DNA of 11,355 nt. Origin: Deinococcus sp. YIM 77859 (GTDB lineage Bacteria; Deinococcota; Deinococci; Deinococcales; Deinococcaceae). The stretch's first letter is position 1. Every line of letters begins with the position of its first letter. The DNA lies in NCBI RefSeq assembly GCF_000745175.1, contig NZ_JQNI01000003.1, forward strand, positions 1-11,355. The letters run 5' to 3'. The notes under the pieces are model-generated. The model was not told where the DNA came from and made no database searches. It worked only from the letters and a program-made list of their open reading frames with translations. This document shows positions 8,312 to 11,355 of this stretch, piece after piece. A program made the position numbers and the translations under genes.

Positions 8312-8601
8312 ATGCCCGAGAATCCGTACGCGCTCAGCCAACTCAAACGGCTACGGGTCTGGCGTCGGCTTACCCAGAGTGAGCTGTCAGCGATTTCTGG
8401 GGTCAAAATTTCTACGATCCAGAAGCATGAGCGCGGCGCGATCCAGACGGCTTCTCTAGATATTGCTGCACCGTTGGCAGAGGCCCTAGGAGTCCCTATA
8501 GAGGCTCTTTTTTCGGCCAAGATTAGCAATCAAGTGCTAGAGCAACCAGACTCTGAAAAAGACGCAAATCCTTCCCCCAGGAGACACCCGATGAGCACTA
8601 A
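8312..8601 (+). CDS. Cro-like XRE-family DNA-binding protein (one frame break near the end)
   Basis: The gene is divergent from the repressor and has its own leaderless promoter. Residues 8-66 form a helix-turn-helix domain ([48 protein letters not shown]). As written the frame has no stop until 8752 and would fuse with the following gene. Restoring one C in the C5 run 8574-8578 gives an ending of [11 protein letters not shown] and TAA 8599-8601. That is about 96 residues, overlapping the next start slightly. This matches the overlap style of the neighbouring genes, and the strong AGGAGA before ATG 8591 supports separate genes. Role inferred from context: opposes the repressor at the shared operators and helps commit to lytic or early expression. 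It could alternatively be an activator. Confidence 0.75.
8579..8584 (+). promoter_or_regulatory. Ribosome binding site deciding the start of the 8591 gene
   Basis: AGGAGA lies 6 bases before ATG 8591. It shows that translation re-initiates here and argues against reading the XRE protein and the following residues as one fused product. Confidence 0.6.
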
Positions 8602-8850
8602 CCCCCCCTTGCCCTATCCCTCCGTGCTGCTGTCGCCCTCTGCCCCGACGTGGTCGTTTCGCCCATGCTGGTGCGTGACCTGCTGCTGTACCTGCGCGCC
8701 ACGGCACACGCCTACACGCTGGCGGCTGAGCTGCCGATGGCCGATCACCTGACCTCGCTCGCGGAGGAGCTGGAGAAGGCCGTGCGGGTGCCCACGCCTG
8801 CCCAGATGAGCGAGGCCGAACGGTATCTCGACCTGGAGCAGCGCCGATGA
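8591..8850 (+). CDS. Early protein of about 86 residues, unknown (one frame break)
   Basis: ATG 8591 with AGGAGA upstream opens MSTNPP. The frame then breaks in the C7 run 8602-8608. Restoring one C gives [20 protein letters not shown] and joins the long helical stretch [37 protein letters not shown], ending YLDLEQRR at TGA 8848-8850. The rebuilt product is mostly alpha-helical, Leu/Ala/Glu-rich and soluble. No family recognised. It opens the early operon behind the Cro-like gene, and its stop overlaps the next ATG (ATGA). Confidence 0.55.
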
Positions 8851-8954
8851 CCGGCCTGGTGCTGGGCCTGCTGGCGCTTGCGGTGGCCACCGTGCGCGCG
8901 GGGGTGCGCCTGCGGGCCGCTCATCTGGACTGTGCTGGAGAGGTGGGGGCATGA
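8847..8954 (+). CDS. 35-residue hydrophobic peptide
   Basis: ATG 8847 overlaps the previous stop (ATGA), and TGA 8952-8954 overlaps the next ATG in the same way. The peptide starts with a hydrophobic segment ([20 protein letters not shown]) and ends with a polar tail containing one Cys ([10 protein letters not shown]). It could be a tiny membrane protein or just a coupling reading frame. The two-sided ATGA overlap is the main support. Function unknown. Confidence 0.4.
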   Translation: MTGLVLGLLALAVATVRAGVRLRAAHLDCAGEVGA

Positions 8955-9131
8955 GCGGCGCGGCGACGGTCACGCCGGGGTCAACCTGCCTGAACTGCGT
9001 GTGCGGGTCCTGGTGCAGCGCCTCCGCCTGGCAGCGTCTGCGCTCGAGTCGGTGGGCCATTCACATCTGCCCGCCCTGCTGCGCGAGGACGCGGCAGCCC
9101 TGGACCAGGCGCTGACCGAGCAGGTGGCCTC

Positions 9132-9135
<4 letters not shown>
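8951..9135 (+). CDS. Small helical early protein (one frame break)
   Basis: ATG 8951 overlaps the previous TGA. After MSGAATVTP the written frame turns into a Cys/Trp/Arg-rich sequence. Restoring one G in the G4 run 8977-8980 gives [40 protein letters not shown] and ends [11 protein letters not shown] at TGA 9133-9135. The rebuilt 62-residue protein is two amphipathic helices, which could dimerise. It is coupled to the next gene through GTGA. No family recognised. Confidence 0.5.
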
Positions 9136-11307
<2,172 letters not shown>

Positions 11308-11311
<4 letters not shown>

Positions 11312-11355
11312 ACGTGGGTACGTGGACAGCAGAACGGGGCGAAGCGCTGGCGGCC
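11308..11355 (+). CDS. Start of a gene downstream of the initiator (partial)
   Basis: GTG 11308 overlaps the initiator stop (GTGA), with AGGT just upstream. It opens [16 protein letters not shown] before the window ends. The position after an initiator is where lambda-like phages carry a helicase or helicase loader. Sixteen residues are not enough to assign it. Confidence 0.4.

Noticed and set aside
8312..8752. A 146-residue XRE fusion protein
   Set aside because: The last 50 or so residues are Trp/Cys/Arg-rich out-of-frame sequence of the next gene, which has its own AGGAGA and ATG at 8591. A lost base in C5 8574-8578 explains the missing stop.
8951..9127. Cys-rich peptide ([10 protein letters not shown]) read directly from ATG 8951
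   Set aside because: It looks like a metal-binding peptide, but the neighbouring frame gives a regular helical protein ending exactly at the next GTGA overlap. One missing G in 8977-8980 is simpler.

Overview
The window looks like one contiguous stretch of a temperate phage or plasmid-like prophage from a high-GC bacterium, most likely Deinococcus or a relative. The host guess rests on high GC, a Deinococcus-style lipoprotein signal, and a promoter that places the transcription start on the ATG of its gene (leaderless mRNA, common in Deinococcus). It is an inference, not a proof.

Layout. (1) About 1-5433, plus strand: a tightly packed late or structural operon, mostly with overlapping or near-overlapping start and stop codons. 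Seven of its ten complete genes encode small proteins with one to three membrane segments (83-466, 520-684, 726-933, 933-1232, 1705-2408, 4476-5213, 5215-5433). The rest are a 154-residue soluble protein, a 270-residue protein of unknown function, a 412-residue fibre- or spike-like protein and, among the membrane proteins, an SLT-type lytic transglycosylase. No tail, portal or terminase gene is visible. (2) 5436-5483: a 48-bp imperfect dyad that fits the attachment site of a large serine recombinase. (3) 5537-8210, minus strand: large serine recombinase, a small lipoprotein, and a self-cleaving LexA/CI-type repressor. (4) 8211-8311: divergent control region with paired 9-bp inverted repeats. 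(5) 8312-11355, plus strand: Cro-like XRE protein, a run of tiny overlapping early genes, and a replication initiator whose linker-coding stretch carries palindromes, an A-rich segment and a DnaA-box-like sequence. That is a lambda-like arrangement of an origin inside the initiator gene.

How it works together (inference): repressor and Cro-like protein form the lysis/lysogeny switch. The recombinase acts at the adjacent att site, the lipoprotein is a candidate lysogenic-conversion gene, and the early operon leads into replication. The late operon builds a particle that seems rich in membrane proteins.

A strong caveat: about 17-18 single-base frame breaks, nearly all apparent one-base losses and many in homopolymers, cut through most genes. 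Reading frames resume cleanly across each break with conserved residues intact. I therefore describe reconstructed genes and state where each break lies. Sequencing or consensus error is the simplest explanation; real decay is the alternative.
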